A stretch of 64,000 nucleotides of DNA from Agrobacterium vitis (GCF_013426735.1 NZ_AP023272.1:2462501-2526500); one strand, 5' to 3'; positions 1-10,677 are shown, counted from the stretch's first letter. Notes: generated from the sequence alone by a model not told the origin. Numbers and translations are program-made.

Positions 1-6
1 TCGAAT

Positions 7-249
7 TTATGATGCGGCTTCTTCGCTTTCGAACATCTGCATGGGCTGGCCCGGCATGATGGTCGAAATGGCGTGCTTGTAGACGAGCTGGGAATGCCCA
101 TCGCGACGCAACAGCACGCAGAAATTATCGAACGAGGTGACGACGCCGGTCAGCTTCACGCCGTTGATCAGAAAAATAGTGAGGGAAATCTTCTGCTTGC
201 GAACCGTATTGAGAAATAGGTCCTGCAAATTCTGAGAACGTTCCGCCAT
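7..249 (-). CDS. hfq: RNA chaperone Hfq
   Basis: An 80-residue Hfq, the Sm-like hexameric RNA chaperone that pairs small RNAs with mRNAs in the cytoplasm. The Sm1 region lies at about residues 22-41 and the Sm2 signature YKHAIST at 57-63, with the proximal-face glutamine at residue 9. The start is the ATG giving MAERSQ; the frame stays open upstream (to 333) but those residues do not look like Hfq. It lies downstream of ntrX on the same strand after a 193-bp gap, the usual rhizobial order, so it may have its own promoter there. In rhizobia Hfq is known to affect nitrogen regulation, which fits the location. Identity is certain; the exact start is very likely. Confidence 0.97.
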
Positions 250-442
250 GGCGCCGCTTCTTTCTATCTTGCCGGTCGGGGGTGCCGGTTGCAATTTTCT
301 AATTTTTTTGGACAGGCTTCCCCAAATGCCCATCAGTCATGTTTGGTATCAAATCGGAAGTCGTTCCGCAATCGAGAAAACCCCAAGCAAATTCATTGTC
401 GAATTGCAATGGTTTCCCTTTCCAGCCAATGCCCAGGCCAGC

Positions 443-1807
443 TCAAACACCCAGCGACTTCAACTTCCGATGTAGCGCCGATCGCTCCATGCCGACAAAT
501 TCCGCCGTCCGGGAAATATTGCCGCCAAAGCGGTTGATCTGGGCGATCAGATAATCGCGCTCGAACATTTCGCGGGCTTCGCGCAGCGGCAAAGTCATAA
601 TCTGGTAATCGCTGCGACCGGAGACTTTCGGCAGCATTTCGCCAAGATCCGTCGGCAGCATTTCGGCGCTGATCGGCACATCTGCCCCATCGTTCTGGGT
701 CAAGATCAACAGCCGCTCGATATTGTTGCGCAATTGCCGGATATTGCCCGGCCAGTCATGGGCCTGCAACACTGCCATCGCGTCCTCGCCGATCTTGCGC
801 TTTCGAATACCGGCCTGTTCGGCGATATGGCGCATCAGCATATCCACGAGGAAAGGAATATCTTCGCGCCGCTCAGCCAGTGGCGGAACCCGCACCGGCA
901 CCACCGCCAGACGGTGAAACAGATCCTCACGGAACCGGCCTTCAGCAATCAGGCTTTCAAGATTATAGGCGCTGGAGGAAATGATCCGCACATCGACCTT
1001 GACCCGCTTGTTGCCACCGACGCGCTCGAATTGCTGGTCAACCAGCACCCGCAGGATCTTGTTCTGGGTCTCGCGCGGCATTTCGCCGACTTCATCAAGA
1101 TAGAGAATACCACGATGCGCCTCTTCCAACGCACCAATGCGCCGCGACTGGCCGGGACCGCCTTCAGTGCCGAACAGCGCCACTTCCATGCGGTCAGGGG
1201 TGATGGCCGCGGCATTCAGCGTCACGAACGGCCCCGCGGCGCGGGCCGAGCGCTTGTGGATCATCCGCGCCACCAACTCCTTGCCGCTGCCGGACGGGCC
1301 GACGATCATGATCCGGCTATTGGTCGGTGCGACTTTCTCGATGGTCTGGCGCAGTTGCGAAACTGCCACCGAACTGCCGATCAGCTCATTGGCATCGCCG
1401 GTGCGTCGTTTCAATTCGGTCACTTCACGTTTCAGCTTGGAATTTTCCAGCGCCCGCTCGGCAATCAGGATCAACCTGTCGGCCTTGAACGGCTTTTCGA
1501 TGAAGTCGAAAGCGCCGCGCTTGATGGCCGAAACCGCCGTCTCGACATTGCCATGACCGGAAATCATCACCACCGGCAGGTCGGGATGCCGAGCCTTGAT
1601 TTCATCCAGCAATGCCAGCCCGTCCAACCGACTGCCATGCATCCAGATATCGAGAAAGATCAGCCGGGGCGCCCGGTCGGAAATTGCCGCGAGCGCGCTG
1701 TCGGCATCGTGCGCCGTGCGGGTTTCATGTCCTTCGTCGCTCAAGATACCGGAGACGATGTCGCGGATGTCTTCCTCGTCGTCAACCACCAGGATGTCAG
1801 AGGCCAT
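443..1807 (-). CDS. ntrX: Response regulator NtrX
   Basis: NtrC-family response regulator, 454 residues, partner of the NtrY kinase. The receiver domain has the phospho-acceptor Asp53 in FLDIW. The AAA+ domain has Walker A GPSGSGKE at 170-177 and Walker B LDEVGEM at about 237-243, and a C-terminal Fis-type helix-turn-helix follows. The loop that carries GAFTGA in sigma54 activators reads GTEGGPGQSRR (213-223), so the sigma54-contact motif is missing; this is the known NtrX pattern and suggests action other than sigma54 activation. The start at MASDIL overlaps the end of ntrY by 11 bp, implying translational coupling. Confidence 0.95.
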   Translation of the reverse strand: MASDILVVDDEEDIRDIVSGILSDEGHETRTAHDADSALAAISDRAPRLIFLDIWMHGSRLDGLALLDEIKARHPDLPVVMISGHGNVETAVSAIKRGAFDFIEKPFKADRLILIAERALENSKLKREVTELKRRTGDANELIGSSVAVSQLRQTIEKVAPTNSRIMIVGPSGSGKELVARMIHKRSARAAGPFVTLNAAAITPDRMEVALFGTEGGPGQSRRIGALEEAHRGILYLDEVGEMPRETQNKILRVLVDQQFERVGGNKRVKVDVRIISSSAYNLESLIAEGRFREDLFHRLAVVPVRVPPLAERREDIPFLVDMLMRHIAEQAGIRKRKIGEDAMAVLQAHDWPGNIRQLRNNIERLLILTQNDGADVPISAEMLPTDLGEMLPKVSGRSDYQIMTLPLREAREMFERDYLIAQINRFGGNISRTAEFVGMERSALHRKLKSLGV

Positions 1808-4076
1808 AAGCTGCTTCCTTATCATGTTCTTCAGTGGCGGCAGAGGCTGCTCCGGCCTGTCGCGGCAGCACAACGCGGATCATCGCGCCACGTCCGCCGT
1901 CGAACTCAGCCGGCGCATCATGCAATTCAAGCTGACCGCCATGCTCTTCAATGATTTTCTTGACGATGGCGAGGCCGAGGCCCGTGCCCTTCTCCCGCAT
2001 CGTCATATAGGGCTCCAGAATGCGGTGGCGATTATCGACCGGCAGTCCCTTGCCATTGTCGATGATATCCACCACGAAACCGTCACGCCCCTCGTCCGTT
2101 GTCGCCCTGATCCACACCCGGCCCGGCAGTTTTTCAGCATCGGAGGGAACAGCCTCGATTGCTTCCACCGCATTCTTGATCAGATTGCCGAAGGCCTGGG
2201 CCAGCATCCGGGCATCGAACGAACCTTCAAGCGGAAGCTCGCCAACGTCGCGAATGAATTCACACTCGCTATGGCCCATTTCCCGCAGGAAGATTGCGTC
2301 CTTCAAGACGTCGCGCAGGTCAGCCGGCTGCTTGGTCGGCTTCGGCATCCGGGCAAAGGACGAGAACTCATCCACCATCCGGCCGATATCCTCGACCTGA
2401 CGCACGATCGTATCTGTACACTGATCGAAAACCTGCCGATCCTCGCTGGCGATCTGCTTGCCGAAACGGCGCTTCAATCGCTCTGCCGAGAGCTGAATTG
2501 GGGTTAGCGGGTTCTTGATCTCATGGGCGATGCGGCGCGCCACATCGGCCCAGGCAGTCGAGCGCTGGGCAATGACCAGATCCGTGATGTCATCCAGCGT
2601 GATCACGTAGGATTCGGTGGCGTTGCGGGTTTCCTCGCGCGTCACCTGCACCGACAAAGTCCGCTCCTTGCCGCTGCGCACCAGATTGATCTGCTTGCGG
2701 AAATCACCGCGATGGCGAAGCCCAGCTTCGGCAAACACCGTGTTGATCTCCGGGGCAACCGTTTCCAGCTTCTCGCCCAGCAATTGATCGGCACCACGCG
2801 CCAGAAACAGTTCCGCCGAAGGATTGACGATGGTGATCCGGCCATCGTCCTCGACGCCAATCACCGCAGCCGTCACGCCCGACAGCACCGCTTCAATGAA
2901 GCGGCGGCGGTCATCGACCTCGTCCTTGGCCTCCAGGATTTCATCGCGCTGGGTGCGGATCTGGGAAATCATCTTGTTGAAGGTGCGCGACAGGCTGCCG
3001 ACATCGCCATCGGCAACCCTGACAGGCACCACAACATTCATATTGCCTGACGCGACATTGTCGGCAGCGCCAATCAACAGCCGGATCGGCCGAACGATGC
3101 GGTCGGCAACGGCAATCGCCGTCCAGATGGCAGCCAGCAGCACGATCAATGCAAAGCCGAGATAGAGGACGGCAAAGGCGATTTGCAGCGTGGTGCGTCC
3201 CGCCTCCATCGATTTGTATTCGGCGGTATTGTCCTCCATCTCACGCATGGCCCGCATGACCTTCGGATCAACGGCGCGAATGGTGTAGAGATAGGCGCCG
3301 CTCAACGAATCCATCTTGATGATTCCGCCGACCAGATTGGTGACACCTGGTGGGATCAGCGTCGGCTGGCCGGCAGCAGCCTTGTCCAACGCATCCTGCG
3401 GAATAGCGGGTAGTGGCTTTTCAGTCGAAATATCCGCCTGAAGGATGGGGGTGCCGTCCTTGCGAACCAGAAAGGCCCCCAACAGTCCGCGTCCCTTGGC
3501 CTGGCGAGTCATCAACTCGATAAAACCGGTGCGGTCGAGGAAGAACAACGGGCGGTTTCGCTCCAGATCCGTCGCCATGGAAATCGTCTGACCCTGCAAA
3601 TAGCTGGCATTTTCCAGCATATAGGCCTGGGCCACATTCATCGATGAATTAATGATGCCTTGAGTACGAATCGAAAACCAGCGATCCAGGCCGACATTGA
3701 GGGTAATACTGGCGAAAATCGCCACCAGGATCGCTGGCGTAATCGCCACGATCGAAAACAGCACGACGATGCGCACATGCAGCCTGGCCGCCGCCCGCCC
3801 CCGGCGCCGCGCTTTGACGAGACGGCTGACTTCTCGACCGATCAGAAACAGCAGGCCAAGCACGAAAAGCGTATTGATGACCACCGAGCCGATCAGCACA
3901 TTCGAGGTCGGCGCAATCGGGGTGAGGCCTAGCAGGACCGGCAGGGTGAACATGGCACAGGCCAGCGCGCCCCCAGCCAGAATAAGGCCCGGCAAGGCAA
4001 AGGAGGACTTGCGCTCCTGCAGCAGTGTCAGTGCTGCTTCCTCTTCGGTCTGCCCTGCAGGCCGCCGCGTTTTCAT
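1797..4076 (-). CDS. ntrY: Sensor histidine kinase NtrY
   Basis: Membrane sensor kinase of the NtrYX two-component system, about 759 residues. Several hydrophobic segments occur near the N-terminus and before a HAMP linker, with a periplasmic sensor stretch between. A PAS domain follows, then the kinase core with H-box HEIKNPLTPIQ and a C-terminal HATPase with the G-box region GTGLGLAIVKK. The ATG giving MKTRRPAGQ is preferred over a TTG six codons upstream because a GGAG lies about 10 nt before it. The gene follows ntrC after about 200 bp and overlaps ntrX. Role: nitrogen, nitrate and redox-related signalling, by family knowledge. Confidence 0.94.
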   Translation of the reverse strand: MKTRRPAGQTEEEAALTLLQERKSSFALPGLILAGGALACAMFTLPVLLGLTPIAPTSNVLIGSVVINTLFVLGLLFLIGREVSRLVKARRRGRAAARLHVRIVVLFSIVAITPAILVAIFASITLNVGLDRWFSIRTQGIINSSMNVAQAYMLENASYLQGQTISMATDLERNRPLFFLDRTGFIELMTRQAKGRGLLGAFLVRKDGTPILQADISTEKPLPAIPQDALDKAAAGQPTLIPPGVTNLVGGIIKMDSLSGAYLYTIRAVDPKVMRAMREMEDNTAEYKSMEAGRTTLQIAFAVLYLGFALIVLLAAIWTAIAVADRIVRPIRLLIGAADNVASGNMNVVVPVRVADGDVGSLSRTFNKMISQIRTQRDEILEAKDEVDDRRRFIEAVLSGVTAAVIGVEDDGRITIVNPSAELFLARGADQLLGEKLETVAPEINTVFAEAGLRHRGDFRKQINLVRSGKERTLSVQVTREETRNATESYVITLDDITDLVIAQRSTAWADVARRIAHEIKNPLTPIQLSAERLKRRFGKQIASEDRQVFDQCTDTIVRQVEDIGRMVDEFSSFARMPKPTKQPADLRDVLKDAIFLREMGHSECEFIRDVGELPLEGSFDARMLAQAFGNLIKNAVEAIEAVPSDAEKLPGRVWIRATTDEGRDGFVVDIIDNGKGLPVDNRHRILEPYMTMREKGTGLGLAIVKKIIEEHGGQLELHDAPAEFDGGRGAMIRVVLPRQAGAASAATEEHDKEAAYGL

Positions 4077-4283
4077 CCAGTCTCGTCTCCGCAAACGGAA
4101 AGATGAGAGGCCGTTATCGGCAAACTAGGTCCCTGCTGCCTCTTGTCGATACAGGATGCAAACAGAGCCGCGTCCCACGACCGAAGGCGCAGGAACACGC
4201 AACCAAGCTTTACCGTTAAAGCTCTACACCGTTGCTATTGAGCAACGCATTGTGGCGAAATTGCAACGCTTGTCAGACGAATG

Positions 4284-5735
4284 TCAAGCACTACGAGAGC
4301 TTCTGTAAACTGAAACACCCAATTCGCGGATTTTCTTGCGCAGCGTATTTCGGTTCAAACCCAAAAGATCGGCGGCCTTGATCTGGTTTCCACGGGTGGC
4401 GGTCAGGGCCGCCAGGATCAGCGGATATTCCATTTCGGTCAAAACCCGATCGTAAAGGCCAGGCGGCGGAAGGTTATCACCGAAGGAAGCGAAATATGTG
4501 CGCATATTCTCTTCGACCGCCTGGGCAATAGTCATGTGACCGCCGCCAGAACCGGCTTTGGAAAGTGGGCTGTCGGTAATGTCGGAGCGCAGTTCCTGCT
4601 CGATGATTTCGCGGGTGATAACATCCTGTGGATAAAGCGCCATCAACCGGCGCACCAGGTTCTCCAGCTCACGAACATTGCCCGGCCAGGCATAGGATTT
4701 CATCACTTCGAGCGCTTCCTGCTCGAATCGCTTGGCATCCAGACCTTCCTTCTCGCCCTGCTGGATGAAATGGCGCACCAGATCGGCAATATCCTCGGCC
4801 CGGTCGCGCAACGGCGGCAGCCGCAATGGCACGACGTTCAGCCTGTAATAAAGGTCTTCGCGAAACAGGCCCTGGTTGATCGACTGTTTCAGATCTTTAT
4901 TGGTGGCGGCAACGATACGCACATCGGTGCGGATCGGCGTGCGCCCGCCGACCGTGGTATATTCACCCTGCTGTAGAACACGCAGGAGCCGGGTCTGGGC
5001 ATCCATCGGCATATCGCCAATCTCGTCCAGAAACAGCGTACCGCCCTCGGCCTGCTCGAAACGCCCGGTTGAGCGGTTCTGCGCACCGGTAAAGGCTCCC
5101 TTTTCATGGCCGAACAGTTCCGATTCGATCAGGTCACGCGGAATGGCCGCCATGTTGATCGCCACGAAGGGACCATTACGGCGTTTGCCATAATCATGCA
5201 GCGCCTTGGCGACCAATTCCTTGCCCGTACCGGATTCGCCAGTGATCATCAGCGTCAGATCGGTCTGCATTAGCCGGGCCAGAACCCGGTAGATTTCCTG
5301 CATGGCGGCGGAACGGCCAACCAGCGGCATGCCGTCCTGCATGTCATCGCCAAGCCTTGCCGGCTTTTTCTTCGGCTCGGCCAGCGCCCGGCCGATGATG
5401 GCGATCAGTTCGGTCAGGTCGAAGGGCTTGGGCAGGTAGTCATAGGCGCCCTTTTCCGAAGCGCGGATGGCGGTCATAAAGGTGTTCTGAGCGCTCATCA
5501 CCAAAACGGGCAGGTCGGGCCGGGCCTTCTTGATGCGCGGCAGGAGATCGAAGGCGTTTTCGTCCGGCATGACCACGTCGGTGACGACAAGATCGCCCTC
5601 ACCGGCTGAAATCCAGCGCCACAGGGTTGCGGCATTCGACGTGATGCGCACATCGTAACCAGCACGGCTCAGCGCCTGGTTCAAAACGGTGCGGATCGCA
5701 GCATCGTCATCGGCAACAAGGATAGTGGCTGTCAT
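4284..5735 (-). CDS. ntrC: Nitrogen regulation response regulator NtrC (NR(I))
   Basis: Sigma54-dependent activator of nitrogen-scavenging genes, 483 residues. The receiver domain has phospho-acceptor Asp53. The AAA+ domain has Walker A GESGTGKE (166-173), an intact GAFTGA sigma54-contact loop (213-218), Walker B LDEIGDMP and an arginine-finger region. A Fis-type DNA-binding helix-turn-helix ([12 protein letters not shown]) ends the protein. Its ATG overlaps the ntrB stop by 4 bp, so ntrB and ntrC are translated together. All key residues are present. Confidence 0.97.
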   Translation of the reverse strand: MTATILVADDDAAIRTVLNQALSRAGYDVRITSNAATLWRWISAGEGDLVVTDVVMPDENAFDLLPRIKKARPDLPVLVMSAQNTFMTAIRASEKGAYDYLPKPFDLTELIAIIGRALAEPKKKPARLGDDMQDGMPLVGRSAAMQEIYRVLARLMQTDLTLMITGESGTGKELVAKALHDYGKRRNGPFVAINMAAIPRDLIESELFGHEKGAFTGAQNRSTGRFEQAEGGTLFLDEIGDMPMDAQTRLLRVLQQGEYTTVGGRTPIRTDVRIVAATNKDLKQSINQGLFREDLYYRLNVVPLRLPPLRDRAEDIADLVRHFIQQGEKEGLDAKRFEQEALEVMKSYAWPGNVRELENLVRRLMALYPQDVITREIIEQELRSDITDSPLSKAGSGGGHMTIAQAVEENMRTYFASFGDNLPPPGLYDRVLTEMEYPLILAALTATRGNQIKAADLLGLNRNTLRKKIRELGVSVYRSSRSA

Positions 5736-6877
5736 CTTGATCTTCCCACGGATTTCGCAAAGGGAGCGTCGTCATCAACCGTTTCCTTGGAAACCGGCAT
5801 CAACACGCGGAATAGTGTCCGGTTGCCCTGACTGTCGCATTCAACAATACCGCCATGGCCGCCGATGATCTTCGCCACCAGGGCAAGGCCCAGGCCAGAT
5901 CCGTTGGTCTTGGTGGTAATGAACGGATCAAACAGATGCGGCAGAAGGTCGGAAGGCACGCCCGGACCATTATCGGCAACGCAGAATTCCAGCGGCAGCG
6001 AGATCTTTTCCCGCGATCCGGCAACCGACAGCCTTATGCCGGGGCGATAGGCCGTGGTCAGCTGGATTTCGCCGTCGGCCCGGTCGCCCACCGCCTCGGC
6101 GGCATTCTTGATCAAGTTCAAAAACACCTGCACCAATTGATCCCGGTTGGCAAACACCGGCGGCAGCGACGGATCGTAGCTCTCGGTGATCTTCAGATGC
6201 CGGGCAAAGCCTGCCTGGGCAATGGCCTTCACATGGTCCAGCACCGAATGGATATTGATCGATGTGCGGTCCACAGGTCGTTCGTCGGAAAAGATCTCCA
6301 TACGATCCACCAGCGAGACGATCCGGTCGGTCTCGTCGCAGATCAGCCGGGTCAGGCTGCGATCCTCTGGAGGCACGGAGCTTTCCAGCAATTGCGCAGC
6401 ACCACGAATGCCTGACAGCGGGTTCTTGATTTCATGGGCTAGCATCGAGGCAAGGCCGGTAACGGACCGGGCTGCGGCGCGGTGGGTGAGCTGACGATCG
6501 ATCTTGTCGGCCATCGAGCGTTCCTGAAACACCACAACGACAGCGCCCGGCTCGACAGTGACCGGTGCAACGTAGAGATCCACCAGCTTGTCCTGGCCAA
6601 GCCGGGGGGAACTGAGATCGACACGGTATTCATTGACCGGTGCCCGCCGCTCCCGCACCTGATCGATCAGTTCCAGCAGCGGGCTGCCGAACGGAATGAA
6701 GGTGGAAATCTTGTGGCGGGCGAGATGGCTGGCGCTGGCGCCGAAAAACGCCTCGGCCTCCCAATTGGCAAAAACGATATGTCCCTCGCCATTGACCATG
6801 ACCACCGGGTTCTGGATGGCGTTGAGCACGGCCATGGCCAGTATGTTGCTATCGCCGGGTTTCGGTTCACTGCTCAT
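5732..6877 (-). CDS. ntrB: Nitrogen regulation sensor kinase NtrB (NR(II))
   Basis: Soluble two-component kinase/phosphatase acting on NtrC under PII control, 381 residues. It has an N-terminal PAS domain (about 14-125), an H-box [14 protein letters not shown] with His148, and a HATPase domain with an N-box [12 protein letters not shown] and G2 box GSGLGLALV. No membrane segment is visible. It overlaps dusB upstream and ntrC downstream, each by about 4 bp, forming a tight dusB-ntrB-ntrC operon typical of rhizobia and Rhodobacter. Confidence 0.97.
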   Translation of the reverse strand: MSSEPKPGDSNILAMAVLNAIQNPVVMVNGEGHIVFANWEAEAFFGASASHLARHKISTFIPFGSPLLELIDQVRERRAPVNEYRVDLSSPRLGQDKLVDLYVAPVTVEPGAVVVVFQERSMADKIDRQLTHRAAARSVTGLASMLAHEIKNPLSGIRGAAQLLESSVPPEDRSLTRLICDETDRIVSLVDRMEIFSDERPVDRTSINIHSVLDHVKAIAQAGFARHLKITESYDPSLPPVFANRDQLVQVFLNLIKNAAEAVGDRADGEIQLTTAYRPGIRLSVAGSREKISLPLEFCVADNGPGVPSDLLPHLFDPFITTKTNGSGLGLALVAKIIGGHGGIVECDSQGNRTLFRVLMPVSKETVDDDAPFAKSVGRSR

Positions 6878-7872
6878 GCGGCCTCCTCAAGCGGGTTTGG
6901 TGCCGCCCCAGCCAGCGCCGCAAACAGGCGGTCGGCGACATGGTCGGGATCTTTCGATGTCATAAGCGCAGTCTTTTCGGCAGGATCAAGCTGCACCCCA
7001 TGCCGCTCCAGATACCAGCCGACATGCTTTCGCGCATGGCGAACGCCGACATGTGCGCCGTAATGATCCAGCATCGCGCGGTAATGGGCGACGGCAATCG
7101 CTGGAATATCGTCCGCGCTTGGCGGCGCGTGGCCAGCCAGCACACCCGCATGCCAGGGCCGGCCTTGGCAGGCGCGCCCCAGCATAATCGCATCGGCACC
7201 AGACCTACGCAGGATTTCCTGCGCATCGCCAAGGGTGTCGATATCACCATTGGCAATCAACGGAATGGAAATCGCATCACGCACAGCGGCAATCGCATCC
7301 CAATCGGCCCGGCCTTCGTAAAACTGCATACGGGTGCGACCATGCACAGTGATTGCCTGCACACCGGCATCCTGCGCGCGGCGCGACAGGTCCGGCGCGT
7401 TGATCGAATCGGAATCCCAGCCAAGCCGCATCTTGACGGTGACGGGTATGGAAACGGCCTTGACCGTCGCCTCAATCATTGCCAGCGCAATCTCCGGCTC
7501 GCGCATCAGCGCCGATCCCGCATAGCCGCCGATGACTTTCTTGGCGGGACAGCCCATATTGATGTCGATAATATCGGCGCCATTGGCCTCGGCAATTTTC
7601 GCGGCCTCCGCCATCCAATGCGGATCGCGCCCGGCCAATTGCACCATGTGTGGCGTGAGGCCCGCACCCTTCAGCCGCGACCAGCTTTCCGCCGCGTTAA
7701 ACACAAGTTCGCGGCTGGCAACCATTTCCGTCACGACCAGCCCCGCCCCATGGCGAAAGGCCAATTGCCGAAATGGCAGGTCGGTGACGCCGGACATCGG
7801 CGCAAGCACGACGCGGTTGCGAATGGCAACCGAGGCAATGCTAAACCCTGTCTGGAGATCCGGTTGCTGCAA
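6874..7872 (-). CDS. dusB: tRNA-dihydrouridine synthase B (NifR3 type)
   Basis: FMN-dependent enzyme reducing uridines in the tRNA D-loop, 332 residues, TIM barrel. The N-terminus has [15 protein letters not shown] (21-35), and the catalytic Cys108 lies in NMGCPAKKV. The only reasonable start is a TTG at 7872: an in-frame stop lies upstream and the next ATG would cut the flavin-binding motif. The TTG directly abuts a 47-bp interrupted palindrome (7873-7919), so initiation may be controlled by structure or a bound protein. It is the first gene of the dusB-ntrB-ntrC operon. Confidence 0.95.
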   Translation of the reverse strand: MQQPDLQTGFSIASVAIRNRVVLAPMSGVTDLPFRQLAFRHGAGLVVTEMVASRELVFNAAESWSRLKGAGLTPHMVQLAGRDPHWMAEAAKIAEANGADIIDINMGCPAKKVIGGYAGSALMREPEIALAMIEATVKAVSIPVTVKMRLGWDSDSINAPDLSRRAQDAGVQAITVHGRTRMQFYEGRADWDAIAAVRDAISIPLIANGDIDTLGDAQEILRRSGADAIMLGRACQGRPWHAGVLAGHAPPSADDIPAIAVAHYRAMLDHYGAHVGVRHARKHVGWYLERHGVQLDPAEKTALMTSKDPDHVADRLFAALAGAAPNPLEEAA

Positions 7873-7919
7873 ATGTCTAACTTTCGGGCAAGATACTAAT
7901 TTGCCCGATTTTTAGACAT
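7873..7919. promoter_or_regulatory. Interrupted palindrome at the dusB start
   Basis: Two nested inverted repeats: outer arms ATGTCTAA (7873-7880) and TTAGACAT (7912-7919), inner arms TCGGGCAA (7884-7891) and TTGCCCGA (7901-7908), with a 3x3 mismatch between them and a 9-nt centre. A third TCGGGCAA lies at 7965-7972. In the minus-strand transcript this would form a hairpin touching the TTG start codon; in DNA it is a strong candidate operator in the divergent dusB/ispDF region. NtrC is known to control the equivalent operon in some rhizobia, but these arms do not match the classical NtrC site. Confidence 0.6.
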
Positions 7920-8037
7920 AAAAAAGATCATTGCCAAGCTCTTTCCAAGCGATACCGACAATTTTTCGGGCAAATGCTGGAAAACTTTTGACCGCACCGA
8001 TAGACAGGCGGAAATCTGTTTCAAACACTGGAATGAC

Positions 8038-9261
8038 ATGGTGCATATTCAAGCGGACGGGGCAAGGTCAACAGCGGTGATATTGGTCGCGGCAGGCCGG
8101 GGAGAGCGCGCTGGTGCCTCCAGCGAGGGACCGAAGCAATACCGGCGGATCGGCGGAAAGCCTGTTATTGTCCATAGCCTGCAAGGCTTCGCAGATCTTC
8201 TCCCGCAGGCGACCCTGATCGTCGTCATTCATCCCGATGACGAGGCCTTGCTGGCCAATGCCCTTGCCCCTTATCCGCAGCTCGATGCCTCGCTGACCAT
8301 CACCCACGGCGGCAAAACCCGGCAGCAATCGGTTCTGGCTGGGTTGAAAGCCTTGCAGGATCAAAAGCCGGATTACGTGCTGATCCATGACGCGGTGCGA
8401 CCGTTTTTCGATCAGCCAATGCTGCAACGGATTATCACCCGGCTTGACGACGGTGCCGATGCCGTCTTGCCCGCCATCCCGGTGACCGATACGCTTAAAC
8501 GTGGCGATGAGGGTGCGCGAGTCGTTGGTACTGTGGCGCGCAGCGGACTTTTTGCAGCACAAACACCGCAGAGCTTCCACTTTGCTAAAATACTGGCTGC
8601 TCACGAAGACGCCGCAAGCGCTGGACGAGAGGATTTCACCGATGACGCCGCCATCGCCGAATGGGCTGGACTCACTGTCCATCTGGTGGAAGGCTCGCCT
8701 GACAATGTAAAACTGACCGTGAAACGGGATCTTGAAATGGCCGATGCCCGCCTCTCTCATAAAGCTTTGCCCGATGTGCGCACCGGCAATGGCTATGATG
8801 TCCACCAACTGGTGCCGGGCGATGGCGTGACGCTTTGCGGCATTTTCATTGCCCATGACCAGGCCTTGAGCGGCCATTCCGATGCCGATGTCGCCCTGCA
8901 TGCGCTGACCGATGCGCTGCTGGCCACCTGCGGCGCCGGCGATATCGGCGACCACTTCCCGCCATCAGACCCGCAATGGCGCGGTGCCGCATCCCGGCTC
9001 TTTCTGGAACATGCCGCAAACATCGTGCGTGATGCGGGCGGCACAATCATGAATGCCGATATTTCGCTGATCGCTGAAGCACCGAAAATCGGCCCGCATC
9101 GCCAGATCATGCGCGAAAAACTCTCCGAGATTCTCGGCATTGCGCTGGACCGCTGCTCGGTCAAAGCCACGACCAACGAGAAAATCGGCTTTGTCGGCCG
9201 GGGCGAAGGTATTGCAGCCATTGCCACAGCGACTGTGGTTTTTCAGGGAAAGCCGCAATGA
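8038..9261 (+). CDS. ispDF: Bifunctional IspD/IspF (MEP isoprenoid pathway)
   Basis: Fusion enzyme of the non-mevalonate isoprenoid pathway, 407 residues. The N-terminal part (about 12-230) is 2-C-methyl-D-erythritol 4-phosphate cytidylyltransferase with the nucleotide loop [12 protein letters not shown]. The C-terminal part (about 245-407) is 2-C-methyl-D-erythritol 2,4-cyclodiphosphate synthase with the metal-binding motifs GYDVHQL and [15 protein letters not shown]. Together they do the third and fifth steps of the pathway. The fusion is common in alphaproteobacteria. It is divergent from dusB, and its stop overlaps the ATG of the next gene by 4 bp. Confidence 0.97.
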   Translation: MVHIQADGARSTAVILVAAGRGERAGASSEGPKQYRRIGGKPVIVHSLQGFADLLPQATLIVVIHPDDEALLANALAPYPQLDASLTITHGGKTRQQSVLAGLKALQDQKPDYVLIHDAVRPFFDQPMLQRIITRLDDGADAVLPAIPVTDTLKRGDEGARVVGTVARSGLFAAQTPQSFHFAKILAAHEDAASAGREDFTDDAAIAEWAGLTVHLVEGSPDNVKLTVKRDLEMADARLSHKALPDVRTGNGYDVHQLVPGDGVTLCGIFIAHDQALSGHSDADVALHALTDALLATCGAGDIGDHFPPSDPQWRGAASRLFLEHAANIVRDAGGTIMNADISLIAEAPKIGPHRQIMREKLSEILGIALDRCSVKATTNEKIGFVGRGEGIAAIATATVVFQGKPQ

Positions 9262-9749
9262 GCCTGTTTCCTGACGATCTGGAAACGGCCGCCCGGACCA
9301 TCATTGAAGAGTTCGCGAAACGCGGCCTGACCATCGCCACCGCCGAATCCTGCACCGGCGGGCTGATCGCCGGTCTGCTGACCGAAATCGCCGGATCATC
9401 CGCCGTGGTAGATCGCGGCTACGTCACCTATTCCAACCAGGCGAAGATGGACATGCTGGGCGTGCCATCGCTAACGCTGGAAACCTATGGTGCCGTGTCG
9501 CGCCAAACGGCGCTCGCCATGGCCCACGGCGCCCTCTACCGTTCAGGCACCTCCGTTTCGGTTGCCGTGACCGGTATCGCTGGGCCGGGCGGTGGATCAC
9601 TGGAAAAACCCGTAGGGCTTGTTCATCTCGCAGCTATGACGCGCACTGGCAAAATCCAGCATCTTGAGATGTGTTACACCGATATCGGACGGGAAAATAT
9701 TCGCTTGGAGACCGCTAGAACGGCACTCGGCATGTTGTTTGAAATCTGA
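9258..9749 (+). CDS. CinA C-terminal family protein (nicotinamide-nucleotide amidase)
   Basis: A 163-residue stand-alone CinA C-terminal domain; the characterised member PncC deamidates nicotinamide mononucleotide in NAD recycling. Family signatures seen are [16 protein letters not shown] near residues 30-45 and [12 protein letters not shown] near 105-116. The N-terminal molybdopterin-binding half of full CinA is absent, as usual for this family in alphaproteobacteria. Its ATG overlaps the ispDF stop, so the two are likely co-translated. Confidence 0.92.
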   Translation: MSLFPDDLETAARTIIEEFAKRGLTIATAESCTGGLIAGLLTEIAGSSAVVDRGYVTYSNQAKMDMLGVPSLTLETYGAVSRQTALAMAHGALYRSGTSVSVAVTGIAGPGGGSLEKPVGLVHLAAMTRTGKIQHLEMCYTDIGRENIRLETARTALGMLFEI

Positions 9750-9816
9750 AAGAGTCCTACGCTTTTCTCAATACTAATGTTGTTGTATTTCACAACATTT
9801 CAACGGGAAACGATCG

Positions 9817-10605
9817 ATGAAATCCTGGCGTATTTTCAAGCATTCGATAAAGCAATTGATCGGGAATTGGAAAACGGTGCTGCGCATTGTTCTCCCGGCG
9901 CTGCTACTCAGTTTGGCACTGGATGCGTTTGTATCGCGAGAAATCATCTTTCTTTCCGTCGATGACGTCAGACATCAGATTCAATGGATTGCATCGACCT
10001 ATCACGGAGAAAAACTTCTGGAGATTTACGCCGCGGCTTTCATCAAACTAATCCTGGGCCTTTGGGTCGCCATTACTTGGCACCGTTATGTGTTGCTGAA
10101 TGAGATTCCGAGTATTCCACCTAAATTTCGTGGCAAGCGAATATCAGCATATTTCTTAAAAGGCATTCTTGTCACTCTTCCTGCTTTTCTGTTGGTATTG
10201 CCGATTATTTTACCTATTATCATCCTCTCAATGTTATACAAATCACCAAACACAGAACCAGTTACACTGATTTTTATTCTTTTGGCACTGATCTTTATTG
10301 CAGCATTCATAATTATTTTACGGCTATCGACTCTCCTGCCAGGGGCCGCACTCGGAAAATCAACATCCATGCTCGAAACATGGCGAATCACCAGTGGCGA
10401 AACCAAAGTGTTTGCTGGACTAAGCGTTGTGATGATCCTGTTAACATTGGCTTTTAGTGCTGCAAATTACTTGATGCCGGATATTCCGTTTATCATTGCA
10501 CTGGCTTGGCAAAACATTGCCGTTTATTTGCAGACCGTCATTATCCTGTCGATGCTGACGACACTTTATGGCCACTACATCGAAAGGCGCTCACTTATCG
10601 CATAG
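9817..10605 (+). CDS. Hypothetical integral membrane protein
   Basis: A 262-residue protein of unknown function with about six hydrophobic segments: near residues 20-38, 70-88, 110-135, 145-170, 200-220 and 225-250. No catalytic motif is recognised. Base composition is visibly more AT-rich than neighbouring core genes (runs such as ATTTTACC and TTATACAAATC), suggesting a less constrained or acquired gene. It sits 67 bp after the CinA-like gene on the same strand and converges on the START-domain gene. It could be a small YihY- or DUF-type membrane protein, but I cannot assign a family. Confidence 0.7.
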   Translation: MKSWRIFKHSIKQLIGNWKTVLRIVLPALLLSLALDAFVSREIIFLSVDDVRHQIQWIASTYHGEKLLEIYAAAFIKLILGLWVAITWHRYVLLNEIPSIPPKFRGKRISAYFLKGILVTLPAFLLVLPIILPIIILSMLYKSPNTEPVTLIFILLALIFIAAFIIILRLSTLLPGAALGKSTSMLETWRITSGETKVFAGLSVVMILLTLAFSAANYLMPDIPFIIALAWQNIAVYLQTVIILSMLTTLYGHYIERRSLIA

Positions 10606-10677
10606 TGATGCGACTGAAAATCCAGCAAACGTCCGGCTTGATCCAAGCCTGGTAGTCTTCAGGATTAACGCTGACAC

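Noticed and set aside
734..1954. Long plus-strand open frame opposite ntrX and the end of ntrY
   Set aside because: It lies in full on the complement of two certain genes and its translation has no family features; such shadow frames are common in GC-rich DNA.
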